DNA of 5,503 nt from contig CALGGL010000146.1 in assembly GCA_937915975.1 (NCBI GenBank), forward strand, positions 1-5,503, given 5' to 3'. The notes under the pieces are model-generated. The model saw nothing but the letters and a program-made list of their open reading frames with translations, ran no database searches and was not told where the DNA came from. Origin of the DNA: an uncultured Lachnospiraceae bacterium (GTDB lineage: Bacteria > Bacillota > Clostridia > Lachnospirales > Lachnospiraceae). Within the stretch, counting starts at the first letter, position 1; each line of letters opens with the position of its first letter. Below are positions 5,169 to 5,503 of the stretch, in pieces. The translations under genes and the position numbers were made by a program.

Positions 5169-5503
5169 CTATATTATTCTCAATTTTCCTTTCTCATCTT
5201 TTACTGCCTCTTTCAATGAAATATAAAACCTAACTATCGCTTTATCAGGTTCATACAAAAAATAATCTTCATCAAGCAAACCGACTTTGCTTATAACGGA
5301 TACAGGAATAAGCATTTCGCAGCCGCTGATAAACGAAACCTCAAACGGCTCTGACGGGATCTGTGATCTCTCCCAGTTTTGTTGGAAATGAACGGTCCTT
5401 GCTGTATATTCATTTACTGCTCCGCCGGCATACCAGATCCTTTCCCTGTCCCGGTAATAACAGATAATTCCCGTCAGGACAGTGTCCCCATCCCCGCTGT
5501 TAT
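5169..5503 (-). CDS. Glycosyltransferase family 2 fragment, broken at its C-terminal side
   Basis: A minus-strand frame enters from the right edge and ends at TAG 5171-5169, giving 110 residues in the window; no start is visible. It resembles the middle of GT2 enzymes of the rhamnosyltransferase type, which add sugars from nucleotide-sugars to cell-surface polysaccharides. Seen are RIWYAGGAVNEY (about 5404-5439), FEVSFISGCEMLIPVSVISK (5286-5345) and VGLLDEDYFLY (5253-5285). In intact relatives YFLY is followed at once by an E-D catalytic-base motif and 60 or more further residues. Here it reads EPDKAIVRFYISLKEAV and stops soon after, so catalysis is unlikely. Composition falls from about 49% GC (5281-5503) to about 28% (5171-5280) exactly where family resemblance ends, indicating a junction. 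The last 28 codons may be the tail of some other gene. Confidence 0.72.
   Translation of the reverse strand, partial: NSGDGDTVLTGIICYYRDRERIWYAGGAVNEYTARTVHFQQNWERSQIPSEPFEVSFISGCEMLIPVSVISKVGLLDEDYFLYEPDKAIVRFYISLKEAVKDEKGKLRII

Noticed and set aside
1160..5270. AT-rich block as a mobile element inserted into pglX
   Set aside because: No transposase or integrase, no matching repeats at the two borders, and the rest of pglX does not resume on the right side.

Overview
The window is a patchwork of at least three base compositions. Positions 1-480 are about 41% GC, 481-1140 about 55% GC, roughly 1160-5280 very AT-rich, and 5281-5503 about 49% GC (hand counts for all but the AT-rich centre). 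The centre looks like a low-GC Firmicute, most likely Lachnospiraceae-like: strong AGGAGG-type ribosome binding sites, an LRR_5 surface-type protein, a fused MmcQ/YjbR-MGMT protein and a type IV AbiE toxin-antitoxin pair. This taxonomic reading is inference.

Layout. On the plus strand, from the left edge to about 1159, lies the 3' part of a BREX-1 methyltransferase gene, pglX. It loses family resemblance abruptly at its KRPIYWLF..GKK motif and then runs as unrelated sequence to a stop at 1252. Everything to the right is on the minus strand. Reading right to left: a glycosyltransferase family 2 fragment (5169-5503) cut just before the expected catalytic-base region; a gene-poor gap (4851-5168) with one good plus-strand promoter; the MmcQ/YjbR-MGMT fusion (4230-4850) with a likely terminator; an AbiE operator/promoter region (4039-4159); the antitoxin and toxin abiEi-abiEii (3485-4027 and 2673-3485), sharing a TAATG junction; a tRNA-dihydrouridine synthase (1686-2600); and an LRR protein (from 1615 leftward) that breaks off where pglX breaks off.

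How it fits together. The self-contained functional unit is the abiE module. A consensus-like promoter lies between two inverted repeats built from the same half-site, AAAATCCGTA, with identical half-site spacing. This fits negative autoregulation by AbiEi and translational coupling of toxin to antitoxin. pglX and abiE are both phage-defence genes, but whether they are true neighbours is doubtful because the AT-rich block ends inside a broken gene on each side. The missing end of pglX does not reappear at the right boundary, so this is not a simple insertion: either a rearrangement or an assembly misjoin must be considered. The most unusual local feature is a pair of heptanucleotide AGCT-based repeat inserts inside the pglX reading frame. 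I did not find a wholly new multi-gene system.
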